A stretch of 64,000 bases of DNA, taken from Lactarius indigo. Lineage: Eukaryota; Basidiomycota; Agaricomycetes; Russulales; Russulaceae. This document shows positions 41,455 to 53,174 of the stretch, in pieces. Where the stretch lies: positions 62,001-126,000 of the forward strand of contig JAFKAC010000022.1 in assembly GCA_025766275.1 (NCBI GenBank), read 5' to 3'. The notes under the pieces are model-generated. The model saw nothing but the letters and a program-made list of their open reading frames with translations. It did no database searches and was not told the DNA's origin. A program made the translations under genes and the position numbers. The stretch's first letter is position 1; each line of letters opens with the position of its first letter.

Positions 41455-44400
41455 ATCCAGGGGTAGTCATAGCTGCGGACTCCCCCTGTAAAACAGATAC
41501 GGTTGACTCGGCCTCGTGTAGTTGTAAGATATGCCTACGATCTCGCCTCGTTTCGGACTCGGACCAATCTGTAATTCCTACGTACCACTTTGTTTCTGCC
41601 TGTCATGTTGATAGTAGTGATGTCTCGGCTTCCTGTTCTGATTCTACATCTACATCTGCCTCGGAGATGAACAATAGTATTAGTGTTCCGATTGCTCCAC
41701 TATTTGTAGCAGCGCCGCAAGTGATGATTTCTGATGCAGCGCTTTCTTCATGTATAATTCCCGAAACAAAAGATAGCAGATCTCATTTTCATATTTCTGT
41801 TGAATTACAAGGACGTCATCGTACTGTAAAGGTAGCAGCCATGGTAGATTCCGGAGCAACCTCGTTGTTCCTGGACAAAAAGTACGCTGACCGCCACAAG
41901 ATGTTGCAAGTTCCGCTAGAGCATCCCATTACGTTATATAACATCGATGGGACACTCAATGAAGCCGGCAGCATTACCCACAAAGTAACACTCGTTCTCA
42001 AAATCGGTCTTAGTGCAGAGAAGTTTGACTTCATGGTCACTTCACTAGGCCCAGAACGAGTTATATTGGGATTGCCTTGGCTTAGACATCGGAACCCGCA
42101 CATAGATTGGCAGGAAGGCACAATGCGTCTCAACTCCAGCGCTGAAATAGCCGCACCGGAGATAGAGATAGAGGTGACGCGCATTATGGCGAACCGTATG
42201 GAACGCCGCCGTCTCCTTGCGGAGAAAGTGCTGGACACAACCTCTGACGAAGTTTTCTGTTTGGCTGGTTTCACGTATTCTCAGCAGATTGCCGAGAAAG
42301 CGATAACCTCCAAACCTAAGAAAACCTTCGAAGAGATGGTCCCTGAACACTATCGTGACTTCGCAAAAGTCTTCTCTGAGGAAGAGTCCCAGAGACTCCC
42401 TGAGCATCAACCATGGGACCACGCCATAGACCTCGAACCAGATGCAGTTAAACACTGGAAGGTCAAGACGTACCCCATGTCACCCAGCGAGCAGGTAGAA
42501 TTGGACAAATTCTTAGATGAACATATAGGGAAAGGATATTTGGTGCCATCTAAGTCACCCATGGCATCCCCTGTATTCTTCATTAAAAAGAAGGACGGCA
42601 AGCTCCGTCTGGTCCAAGATTATCGGCGTCTTAATAAGATTACCATTAAGAACCGATACCCACTTCCACTCGCTGCCGACATTATTAACAGGCTCAAGGG
42701 AGCTCAATACTTCACTAAATTCGACGTTCGATGGGGATACCATAATATCCGCATCAAAGAAGGCGATGAATGGAAAGGTGCTATTGTCACCAATAGGGGT
42801 CTATATGAGCCTAAAGTCATGTACTTCGGCATGACTAATAGCCCCGCCACCTTCCAAGCCTTAATGAACGCCGTCTTTGCTGATCTTATCGCACAAGGAG
42901 AGGTCGCTGTATACATGGATGACATCCTCATCTACAGTAATAACCTTAAACACCATCGCAAGATAGTACGCGAGGTGTTGACACGGTTAGAGCAGTACGA
43001 CCTCTATCTCAAGCCTGAGAAGTGCGATTTCGAGAAGCAAGAGATGGAGTATTTAGGGATGATTATCCGTCCCGGAGAAGTGCAGATGGACCCTGGCAAG
43101 GTCTCTGCAGTAAAGGAGTGGCCAACCCCGACTACGCTCAAAGAAGTAAGAGCATTCATCGGGTTTGCCAATTTCTATAGGAGGTTCATCAAGGATTTCG
43201 CGGCTATTGCCCGACCCCTTCATGACCTCACTAAGAAAGACACTCCTTGGATCTGGCAGTCTGAACAGCAGAAAGCCTTCGATCTGTTGAAGGAACGTTT
43301 CGTACAAGAACCTATACTTAAGGTTTACGATCCGAACCTTCCAACTAGAATCGAGGTGGATGCTTCAGGATTTGCTACTGGCGGTATTCTAACTCAGAAG
43401 TACCCGGACGGTCTCTGGCACCCCATTGCGTATCGCTCACAGTCCATGAGCAAAGAAGAACGCAATTATGAGATTTACGACAGAGAGATGCTCGGCTTAA
43501 TCCGTGCCCTAGAGGATTGGAGGCATTTCCTCGAAGGCATCTCCTTTGAAGTGATCACCGACCATAAGAATATGGAATGGTGGGCAACCATGAAAGACTT
43601 AAACAGGCGCCAAGCTAGATGGGCCCTATTCTTAAGTCGGTTCGCCTTCAAAATCACTTATAAGAAGGGAGAATCCATGCAAGCCGATGCATTAAGTCGT
43701 TTCTCACGAGACCAAGTCCGAGACTCTGAAGACAACCGCCAGGTCCAGGTGTTAAAACCTGAGCATTTCCTAGCTGCCGCTAAAGCGCACTTCGTCCCCG
43801 AAATAGACTCTCTAGGGAGTCGCATTAAACTCGCATCTATCAGAGAAGCTGAAGTAATAGAGGGTCTTAGAAGCATCTCAAAGACCGCTCCTAAAGCTCT
43901 CACAGATGGCGTTTTAATGTGGGAAGAAGAAGATGGTTTCGTTTACCACCGGGGAAAATTATATGTCCCAAACGATCGTGCCCTTCGTAGGGACGTGGTA
44001 AAATCTTGCCACGACTCGGTCACTACCGGACACCCTGGAAAGAATGGAACCATAGAGCTGGTCAGTCGCTACTATTGGTGGCCACGCATGTCAGGCTTTA
44101 TTGCCTCATATGTAGAAGGATGCGATCGATGCCAACGTTATCGCAAAGATCTGCACCCCAAAGCAACCATTCAGCCGCAAGAAGTACCTGAGGGACCTTG
44201 GCAGGTAGTTGGGATCGATCTAATTGGTCCACTGCCCATGTCACACGGGAAGGATATGATCTTAAACATCATAGATCATTATACAAAACAGATTCATCTG
44301 TTCCCCGTGACTTCTCAGATTACGGCTGATGGGGTGGCATCCATCTACTTTGAACAAGTCTTCCCCCTGCATGGAATCCCTCGCAAAGTCATAAGCGATA

Positions 44401-45338
44401 GAGGACCCCAATTTGCAGCGCGAAGCATGCGTGCTCTATACAAGCGACTTGGAATAGACGCAGGTCTAACTACAGCCTATCACCCTCAAGCTAATGGACA
44501 GGTGAAGCGCAAAAATCAAGAAGTTGAAATATATTTGCGCATGTTCATTAGTAAGAGGCAGGATGATTGGGCAGACCTGCTTCCTACAGCAGAATTCGTA
44601 GTCAATAGTAGACTCAATTCAGCCACGGGTCATACCCCCTTTGAGCTACTATACGGCTTTACGCCTGACTTCACTATTCCTGCTGGTAGACCTACGGGTA
44701 TTCCATTGCTCGACAAGCGCCTTCAGCACTTAGTTTCCGCTCGTAAGGATGCAGAGGCGGCTCTACGCCTAAGCAAAAGGTGAATGCAGACAGACGTTGA
44801 ACAAAGGACTAAGCCATATTCCTTTAACGTCAGGGATAAAGTCTGGTTGCAAGCTAAGCAGATAAAGATACATCAGCAGTCGTCCAAACTGGGACCAAAG
44901 CAACTTGGCCCATTTGAAGTCACTAAAGTCATAAGTGACGTCGACTATAAGCTTGCACTACCCCCTGCATTACGGATCCATGATGTATTTCATGTAGACC
45001 GTCTCTCTCCTTACAAAGGAAATGAAGTCAACGGGCTCACGCCTCCACCACCCGATCCAGTCACGATCGAGGGAGAAGAAGAGTATGAAGTTGACCATAT
45101 AAGAGACTCTAAGCTCTTCGGTCGTACTCTTAAGTACCTCGTCCGTTGGAAAGGATACGGTGAGGGTGAGGACACATGGGAACCGGCTAAAAATCTAGCA
45201 CACGCCCCCGATGTGGTTAAGGAATTCCATTCCTCAAACCCGGGCGCGCCTAGAAAAATAGCGGCTCTTATTTACGCGTCCTTGCCTTGGCAAGCTCATC
45301 ATATGGATACAGTGGCCAACGCGGACGTCGACCCTTAA
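41448..45338 (+). pseudogene. G2 Pol: protease to chromodomain, broken by one TGA and an integrase active-site change
   Basis: The frame opens at 41448 by -1 shift; the first ATG is 41667. Protease VDSGATSLFLD; RT with KSPMASPVFFIKKKDGK and catalytic YMDD (VAVYMDDILIY, about 42910); RNase H with RIEVDASGFATGG; integrase HHCC (HPGKNGTIEL to CDRCQR); and core with DLIGPLP and ISDRGPQF. The expected catalytic Glu in the GQTER-like motif is Lys (GQVKRKNQ, codon AAG 44505-44507). A single TGA at 44781-44783 is followed in frame by the rest: LGPFEVTKV GPF module and chromodomain LKYLVRWKGYGEGEDTWEP, ending TAA 45338. Both defects should stop autonomous integration. The LTRs are nearly identical, so the damage is recent or came with a helper-driven insertion. 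Confidence 0.88.
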
Positions 45339-45350
45339 GGAGGGGGGTGA
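45337..45350 (+). other. G2 polypurine tract
   Basis: AAGGAGGGGGGTGA directly precedes the 3' LTR. Confidence 0.6.
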
Positions 45351-46055
45351 TGTCACGGACGCTCTATTTTTGCCTCATTTTTCTGTATTTTTACGGATTT
45401 ATTTGGTGAAGATACGAGGTTCCAACGTTGAGTCAAACATCCAAGTCCTTATCACTAGATATGATAAGATGGTTAGTCACGTGATGCCAACATGTGCACC
45501 CACAAGCACGTGACCCTGAGATAGTAACTTCCTTGCTAGGAGTTACCTTTTTAGGACACTTCCGCATTAGTATAGTAGTTTCTCATTGGACGATAAGCAG
45601 GGAACATTCTAGATAGTTCTAGACTACGTTGTTACAGGGTTATGACTCATAGATAAGGACACGTCATTGTTCTGTCAGCGTTAATGACAGGGCATCAGTC
45701 AGCACAATAGATAGCGCTATTATTAGACATGACGCGTCAGCGCCTGACTCATTACTATTACACATACCTTTAGTAATAAGGTTCCGTAGTAATTCGAACT
45801 CAGCCGCAGCATAGTATATAAACCCTCATGTAGCATCCTGAGTGGAACCAACTTGTCCTCTTGGTTCTCCACTCAGCGTGCCACTGCGTGATCACCCTGC
45901 CTTTGACCTTGTATAAAGGTCTCACGTGTGCATATTCTCCGCAGTGACTGTACGTTCGGCGCGTGACTTGTCTCCGCGCTAGGCTTGGGTGTGCTACTAG
46001 TTCAGTTCACTTACCTTCTCTTGGTCTAGTTGTCGCGATAAGTCATACCGCTACA
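45351..46055 (+). repeat. G2 3' LTR (705 bp)
   Basis: The second LTR copy, followed by the TATCC duplication at 46056-46060. Confidence 0.95.
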
Positions 46056-46060
46056 TATCC

Positions 46061-46410
46061 TGTATTCTGATTGGACAGTATTAATAACTTGTCTCTGGAA
46101 TGTTCCAGTCCGCAGTATTGCGCAGCACCCGTGGACAGGCCCTAAGCCTGCCCTAAAGTTACGCACAGACCACCCCCTGTAGTATATAAGCTAGCTCAAT
46201 CTATCGGACAGTCCCTCAGACTGTCCACTTGTGACATCTTCCCTCTCTTGCCTCTCAGCTCTTTCGAGTGCCCCACCTTGTGTGCGCCACTATCTTCTTT
46301 GAGCCAAGACGCCTCCTCTCCGACCTCTTCGACGCTCCCTCCGTCTCTACCTTGCCCGACGTCATCTCCAGCCTTATCCCTCACTGTCGAGTGACAGTGA
46401 GTTCCCCACA
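46061..46410 (+). repeat. G1 3' LTR, right part
   Basis: The remaining 350 bp of the G1 3' LTR; 320 + 350 equals the 670 bp of the 5' copy. It is followed by the CTATC duplication (46411-46415). Confidence 0.95.
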
Positions 46411-46415
46411 CTATC

Positions 46416-46699
46416 TGTATCTCCTATGGAAGAGCAGATTTGTTATGAGACACAGCAAACAGACCCTGGAAGGTGCCCTGGTTCATAACAGACCCAGTAT
46501 TGTACTCTAGAGGAGTACACAGACTTGGCCCACTGTCTAACGTTGACATGGTCGAGCAGTTCTTTTGGCATAGACTATGGTAGTCTCCAAAGACCAAAGT
46601 CTGCAGAGTTCGCTCTGTAGTCAAACGGATTAATGCTGGCTTTATTATCTCACTCAGTATTATGATGAAACTCTGATACTGACATTCTCAAAGCCAACA
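46416..46699 (+). repeat. Copia 5' LTR, right part
   Basis: This continues the LTR begun at 28173 and ends CCAACA at 46699, the inverted match of its TGTTGG start. It contains many ATG triplets, unlike the gypsy leaders. Confidence 0.65.
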
Positions 46700-46714
46700 G
46701 ATCTATCACCAACT

Positions 46715-47697
46715 ATGTCCTCACAACTTACTGCTCTTGTTCCCGTATTTGATGGCTCTAACTGGGCCATCTGGTCGAATGCCATGCAAGCCTTCTTCAT
46801 GTCCCAAGGACTCTGGGGTTATGTTGATGGATCTATCCCTCTTGACACAACCGCCACCGCCGACATTCAAGCTGCTTGGCATCGTAGTGATGAAATGGCT
46901 AGGGGTAATCTTACCCTTCGTCTTTCTCCTGCGATCCAACAAGCTGTTACTGGTACCTCTGCCCAGGTTCTCTGGAATGCGGTTAAAGACCGCTATGGAG
47001 CGGTCTCTTTACCCCGCATCTACAAGGACTTTAAAGAAGCGATTTCTATTCGCTTCAATCCTAACCAGAACCCTGTCGCAACATTTGAGAAGATGGCAGC
47101 TGCCTTTTCTTGTCTCGGTGCAATAACTGTCGGCACTGGTGCTAATGCTATGACGCTTGCAATAAAGCCCCCCCTTCAGGCGTTAATCGCCATGTCCGCT
47201 CTTCCTCAGAAATGGGAGAATCTCATTCCCATTATCTGTAGTGCCACTGCTACTATGGATCTCAAACTTGACTCAGTTGCTTCTGTAGTCATTGGGCAGT
47301 TTGAGACCGAAACTAATCGCGGACAGCATAAGGGTGCTCATAACGCGCAGAAACTTTCTGCTGTTAAGCGCAAGCGCGATAACCCTCGCTTTTCTAAGCA
47401 GGGTAGTCAGCAGCAGCCGCAGCCTTCTACTTCTAATGCCCCTGGCCCATCTTCCCAGCAGCAGCCTAACCGGCAGCATGGAGGACGTGGATCCGGCCGT
47501 GGCAGAGGAAAAGGGAAAGGCAAAGCGCGTGGCGGCGCTCCCCAGTATTCCCACATAGCTTCCGTTGCTGCACTATCTCCACCTACTTCTCACAAGGTGA
47601 TCCATGTTGGGTCATCTGGGGTCTCTACTCGTACAGAAGTCGAATCCTCTACCCCTCAGAGGTCTCCTGGCTTCTTTTCTTCCGTTAATACCGCTAT
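46715..47697 (+). pseudogene. Copia Gag, 5' part, interrupted by G3
   Basis: ATG 46715 lies 15 nt after the LTR. The protein starts LTALVPVFDGSNWAIWSNAM, the UBN2/DUF4219-type start of Ty1/copia Gag. It continues through FFMSQGLWGYVDGS and KWENLIPIICSATATMDL, then a Gln/Pro/Gly-rich basic RNA-binding stretch (GGRGSGRGRGKGKGKA). No zinc knuckle is seen in this part. The ORF is cut at codon GCT AT by G3; the apparent continuation to 47794 is LTR sequence. The frame resumes at 63187. Confidence 0.85.
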
Positions 47698-48151
47698 TGT
47701 TATGGTTTCGCATGATGTGACCCTTACTGTACCAGTTGTGGCTACGGCTGTAAGGTATATTAGTCACGGACTCGGGGTTTACGATAGGAGTTAGGCGTTG
47801 GGAGATGACTCGATCCTAGTACAGGTAGTAGTAGTATTAGGATTGCGGTACTTACGCAATACGTTGGACGCTACGATACGGTGACTCATAGCAGCGCTTG
47901 AAAGCCTGCTCTTCTTGTATTTAAGGTAGCTGCGGAAGACCAAGATATGCCATCTTGGTCTTCTTCAATCGTCACTTCCTATCTCGGGAGATCTGTTTGC
48001 CTCTATCCAGATAGAGAGCCATCTGAATCTGCTAGTGTCTTCGAACATCTAGCTCTCGCCTTTGTGCCATACGCCTTGCGCGTGATCAGCTAAGTTACAG
48101 TCGCCTCCCCTTTATACGCTCAAGTTGAGCTAACATCGTGACGGCGTTACA
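47698..48151 (+). repeat. G3 5' LTR (454 bp)
   Basis: It differs from the 3' copy at five positions; four are CpG transitions, the fifth is the G next to one of them (CTCGGGAG/CTCAAGAG). Confidence 0.95.
47918..47963 (+). promoter_or_regulatory. G3 TATA-like box and perfect 12-bp self-primer hairpin
   Basis: TATTTAA (47918-47924) is followed by GAAGACCAAGAT, 5-nt loop, ATCTTGGTCTTC (47935-47963). ATCTTGGTCTT (47952-47962) is the exact 11-nt complement of the primer-binding site at 48154. Confidence 0.65.
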
Positions 48152-48153
48152 TT

Positions 48154-48164
48154 AAGACCAAGAT
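48154..48164 (+). other. G3 primer-binding site, self-complementary, 11 nt
   Basis: AAGACCAAGAT starts 2 nt after the LTR; the same 11 bases serve G4. The length equals the 11 nt known for Tf1 self-priming. Confidence 0.7.
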
Positions 48165-48172
48165 ATTCCATT

Positions 48173-50164
48173 GTGGCGACTGTCAACACCCGAGACCAGT
48201 GGACGAACTTCTGTCCCTATTACCTAGAACGAAGAGGAGATCACAATGTACCAACCCGATTCTTGGGAGCAGCCAGGTGGAGAGACCGAGGAGACGAAAC
48301 AGGATATTTCGTCGAGTTTAACGGACCTACAAGGTTCAGACCCGTTGAGTTCAATTTCGACCATCTGTGTTGGGTAGAGGTTACATGGAACCCCATAGAT
48401 CATCGCTGGGATGTCGTAAGACCAGCAGGAAGACAATATCAGTGCGACATTGACGCGTGAGAACTCAACTCGCGAGCAGACTGGGGGCCCATTGACGGCC
48501 AAATACGAGAACACTCCACAGGAGAAGCGGTCAGTGAAGAAACTGAGGAAGAAGAACAGAGCGAAGAAAATCCACCGGCAAGCATTGGACCTATCAAACA
48601 ATACACCATTCAACAAGCTGAGTCCCTACACATCTCGGAACAGCCAGAAGTCATTCACGTACGATCACCCGCAGCAGAAATGGCTACAACCACGATGACG
48701 GCGGAAGAAATCATGACAGTAAGAGAGCAGGCAGCATGAGAAGCAGCCGAGGCAATCAGAGAAGAGTCCCAACGACATCTCCTACCCATCAATCCCGAGA
48801 CGGGACATCGCATGACCGCAGACGACGCCGCAATCTTTCGGGCTATCGGACCCGACCAAGGTGACCCTCCATCAGGAGACGGACTGAGATGAGGACAAGC
48901 ACTCGACCCCCCGCCAGGATGGGGAGGACCCCCGGAAGGAGACTTTCCCCGACAACCGGGTGGAGGAGGAAATCCACCAGACATTCCAAACAACCCGCCG
49001 GGCGACGGCCCACCAGGCGGAGGAGGAGGCCCACCAGGCGGAGGTGGAGGCCCGTTAGGAGGCGGGCATGAAAAACTGACTGGTGAACCTCCCACTATTT
49101 TTGACGGAGATCGCACTAAAGTCGACTCATTCCTCACACAATGGCATGTGTACTGGGGCATGAACCTCGACACCCCCGTCATGCGCAACGACTACCGACG
49201 GTGCCTCCTTTTCCTTTCTTACATCAAGGGGGTGTCGGTCAGCAAATGGGTACTCTTGTACCTCAAGTGGCTCAACCGACAAATACAACGAGGGATAGAT
49301 CAATATACCAGGGATCTATGGAACGCGGTGGCAGAAGGGTTTAACCAAAGGTTCGTCAATACCCTCGAACGAGAACAAGCTCAAGCCCTGTTGAGAAAGG
49401 GGCTCAAAATGGTTGACAGAGATATCGATAAATACGTCAATGAGTTTGAAGAAGCTGCCAGAAAAGCCAGCTATCGCCTCAACGACCCCCAGACCATCGA
49501 CCTATTCACGAAGGGGTTACCCAAAAAACTATACGAAAAGACCTATGACCTGGACGAACCAGAAACTTTCGACGAATGGAAGCGGGCAACACTTCGTTGA
49601 CAACGCAATTACATTCACATCCGGGCAAGAGTGGATGAATACAAAGACACCAAGCCGAAGAAAGTGGGCAACGCTGGATGGACTGTCCTGCAAAACCTCG
49701 CAAACCCATGGGCAATGGACACGTCGGCCGACCGAACAAAGGCAAGGTTAGCAGGATCAGAAGAGATCGACTACGGCAAGCCGCCATACACGAACCAACC
49801 TCCTTTCCCGCCGAGAGGAGGGCCAGGAGTAAGAGGACGAGGTAGAGGGGGGTCACGACGAGATCTCAGGACGGTGTTGTGCTATAACTGTAACGCACCA
49901 GGTCATCTCTCACGAAACTGCCCCCACCCCAGACAGCCACGACAGTGGCAACTGCAGAGCGCTGGACCTTCAAATGTCCGCGCAACAGAAACCGACTATT
50001 ACGCGCAAGAACTGCCACCAGCCCAGATACAGGCTGCCTCTACGAGTAAAACAGCGGAAGAACGAGCCAAAGAGTGGCTTACCGGAGTCGCAAATGCGCC
50101 GGATGAAGTAAAGGACTTGATACTACAGGACTTATGGGGGAAAGAGGGTTTTCAGAGCGCCTGA
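48173..50164 (+). pseudogene. G3 Gag with ATG-less N-terminal extension, broken by four TGA codons
   Basis: One frame runs from a GTG at 48173 to the natural stop TGA 50162-50164. In-frame TGAs lie at 48458, 48737, 48890 and 49598; at the first, G4 has CGA. The N-terminal 170 residues (GYFVEFNGPTRFRPVEFNF, then WVEVTWNPIDHRWDVVRPAG) are conserved in G4 but have no ATG; the first in-frame ATG is 48680. After this come PINPETGHRM, a Pro/Gly-rich linker, a capsid region (PTIFDGDRTKVDSFLTQWHV) and a zinc knuckle CYNCNAPGHLSRNC. Mutations are compatible with CGA to TGA decay. Confidence 0.85.
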
Positions 50165-50186
50165 ACCCATCGGCCTGGGTGAGGGC
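50146..50186 (+). promoter_or_regulatory. G3 -1 ribosomal frameshift signal (GGGTTTT plus stem-loop)
   Basis: The heptamer G GGT TTT (50146-50152) is in the correct phase of gag, three codons before the stop. A 6-nt spacer leads to a stem-loop at 50159-50186: outer stem GCCT/GGGC, tandem GA/GA mismatch, inner stem ACCCA/TGGGT, loop TCGGCC. The -1 frame leads into Pol. G4 has the same heptamer, spacer length and an identical 28-nt stem-loop. Confidence 0.75.
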
Positions 50187-50262
50187 TTTAAATTGTAATT
50201 CTGTAATCATGATGCGCTTTCGTTCCCTTCGAATTCCAGTCTCGATTTGCACAAATTACTGA

Positions 50263-53174
50263 ATGGCCGACATAAAAGCATTAGTGGACTCCGGAGCCAC
50301 CGACAACTTCATGCATCCCAACTTTGCGACAAAACTGGGCATAGGCGTTCAACCATTGACCCAGCCGCGAAAAATTTGGAATATAGACAATACAGAAAAT
50401 AAAGCTGGGTCTATCACTCATTTCACTGACCTAGACGTATACACCAAAGGATATCACAGGACCATGCACTTCCTTATTACGGATCTCGGAAGCGAAGATA
50501 TCGTCCTGGGATACCCCTGGTTGGCAACGTATGAACCAACCATCAACTGGAGGGATGCGGTCATACACGAGAACATCATGCCTATCGTGATCAGTATGCA
50601 GGACAGTCTAGACCGTCATACTGTTATCGCATCTGCCCTCACTGACGAACAAAAGGAGACGATCATCCTGGAGATGGACGAAGAAGACACGTATTTGCAG
50701 GCAACTACGTCTACAGAATTGGCCATCAAGGCAAAAACGGAGGAGAAACCAGTAGAACTGCCAGCAGTATATCAGGCCTTTCAGAAGCTCTTCAGCGAAG
50801 ACGCATCCCAGCGATTTCCCCCTGCTAGGCCATGGGATCACACGATCGACTTTAAACCAGGCACACCCTCCGCAATCGACTGTAAAATATACCCGCTGAC
50901 ACAGGAAGAGGAAGGGAAACTCAAGGAGTTTTTAGATGAAAAACTCCGACAAGGGTACCTTCGCCCTTCAATTTCCCCGTACGCATCATCATTTTTCTTC
51001 GTTAAAAAAAAGGACGGAAAGCTACGCCCGGTGCAGGACTATCGCGTCATCAACTCGCATACCATACGTAACCAATACCCGCTCCCGTTAATCCAGGACC
51101 TCATCTATGACCTCAGCAACGCCTATATTTACACAAAACTCGACATTCGCTGGGGGTATAACAACGTCCGCATACAGGACGGTGATCAGGAGAAGGCGGC
51201 CTTCAAAACCAAATTCGGACTCTTCAAGCCAACAGTCATGTTCTTCGGGCTCACCAACTCACCGGCAACCTTCCAAACCATGATGAACCACATCTATCGC
51301 GATACCATTGCAAAACACGAACTTCGGGGCACGGTCATTCGGGTCTATATGGACGACATCGGCATCGCTACGCGCGAAGGGTCGACGCTTGCCGACCACA
51401 TTGCCGCGGTCACGGATGTCCTTCACGTCGCCCAGGACCACGACCTCTACTTCAAACTCGAAAAGTGCCTGTTCCACCAACCTCGGATGGATTACCTGGG
51501 GGTAATCCTTGAAAAGGGGGTAACACGTATGGACCCAGTAAAAGTTCGCGGCATCAAAGATTGGCCAACGCCAACCAAAGTCAGAAACGTACGATCATTT
51601 TTGGGATTCTGTAACTTTTACCGCCTCTTCATCCGAGGTTTTGCAGCCCAGGCGCGACCACTCAACCGATTAACAAGGAAGGATGCGGAGTGGCGATGGG
51701 GAGACGATGAAGACCGCGCATTCAAAACCCTCAAACGTCTCGTAACCAAAGAGCCCGTGCTGGCACACCCTAATTTACAAGATCAGTTTGAACTGGAGGT
51801 CGATGCGTTGGGATTCGCAGTAGGTGCGGTACTCCTGCAAAAGAAAAATGACGGTCGCAAGCACCCAATAGGATATTACTCGGCAACGCTCAATGAAGCA
51901 GAGCGAAACTACGATATCTATGACCTCGAACTTCTCGCCATCGTCAAGGCCCTTCGGCATTGGAGACCCCTACTTGCGGGATCCCCACACAAGATCAAAA
52001 TATTTTCCGACCACCTCAACCTCCAATACTGGAAGACTCCGCAAAAGATCAGTCGAAGAGTCGCCCGAGAAGTGTTGGAATTGATGGAATACGACTTCGA
52101 GATCCATCATATCAAAGGGAAGAACAACGGCAGAGCGGATGCTCTATCCAGACGGCCAGACTACAATCAGGGAGAGGAGGATAACCAAGGTGTGGTCGTC
52201 CTGCCTCCGGAAGTCTTTGTGCGAGTTGCTAATGCCGCACGCGCCTTGGAAACACACCCAATGCTGCAACAACCGAGACGGATCCAGGACCCAACTATCA
52301 TCAAAACATGGGTCGATGCCCACCAGTTAAAGCAAATCGAAGGGGAATGGTACAAGGATGGAAAATTGGTGATCACTGGACCCTTAACTGCATACCGAGC
52401 CATAATACATGACCACCACGACCTTCCCGTCCACGGGCACCCCGGTATCAGCAAAACTCAGCGGATCGTCGAACGACATTATTGGTGGCTGCGCCTCCGT
52501 AGGGATGTATACGAGTACGTGGTAGGATGTGCCGATTGCCAACGAAACAAGGTCAATACGAGACCAACCCGCACACCACTGTACCCCATCACTGCCGTAA
52601 CAGACGCCCCTCCCTTTCACACTATTGCGCTGGACTTCATCACTAAGTTACCAGCGTCCCAATCCTACGACAGCGTCCTTACCGTCACAGACCACGACTG
52701 CAGTAAGGTGTCAATATTTATCCCATGTAACGAAGAAATTACGGCAGAAGAGACCGCCATCCTGTATGTCAATCATGTCTTCAGACGATTCGGATTACCG
52801 CGCAAAATTATTAGTGATCGCGATCCCCGGTTCACATCCAAGTTCACCAAGGAGGTGTGCCGGATCTTGGGCATCAAACAGAACATTTCAACGGCGTATC
52901 ACCTGCAAACAGATGGACAATCAGAACAGACCAACCAGTGGTTGGAACAGTATCTGCGATTCTGGGCCAACGAGCGGCAAGATAACTGGGTGGCATACCT
53001 TCCCATAGCAGAATTCGCTCATAACAATTGGCTCCATGAACATACAAAGCAGTCACCGTTTATGTTACTTATGGGTTACAACCCGACAGCTGATTGGACG
53101 GATAAGCCATCCCCTATCCCGAACGTAATCACAAGATTGACACAGTTAAAGGAAGCACGACAATTGGCCCAGAG
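50263..53174 (+). pseudogene. G3 Pol, 5' part (protease, RT, RNase H, integrase), cut by G4
   Basis: The frame is open from the frameshift at 50152 except for a TGA at 50260-50262 just before ATG 50263. Protease ALVDSGATDNFM and DIVLGYPWLATY; RT with SISPYASSFFFVKKKDGK, LDIRWGYNNVRI and YMDD (VYMDDIGIAT, about 51346); RNase H with VDALGFAVGA, where the usual DASG reads DALG (TCG to TTG, again a CpG change). Integrase HHCC (PVHGHPGISK to CADCQRNK) and catalytic core with ALDFITKLP, ISDRDPRF and GQSEQTNQ. It stops at codon S of QLAQS, where G4 begins; the product continues at 60987. Confidence 0.88.

Larger units (their letters stand above)
38179..46055 (+). mobile_element. Gypsy element G2 (Ty3/gypsy chromovirus), complete, 7.9 kb
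   Basis: Two 705-bp LTRs (TGTCACGGAC..CCGCTACA) differ at three sites. The target duplication TATCC is at 38174-38178 and 46056-46060, inside the 3' LTR of G1. Gag is intact; pol has one in-frame TGA and a lost integrase catalytic residue, so this copy looks defective despite its youth. Confidence 0.92.
28652..46410 (+). mobile_element. Gypsy element G1 (Ty3/gypsy chromovirus), complete, 9.9 kb without its insert
   Basis: Two 670-bp LTRs begin TGTCACGAAC and end TTCCCCACA. Both are flanked by CTATC (28647-28651 and 46411-46415). The 3' LTR is split by G2. The order of parts is LTR, primer-binding site, ORF A, ORF B, ORF C, gag, pol with chromodomain, polypurine tract, LTR. The LTR copies differ at only three sites, so insertion is recent and all frames are open; this copy could be active. 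The three open frames in front of gag and the complete lack of ATG in that part are unusual. Confidence 0.9.
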
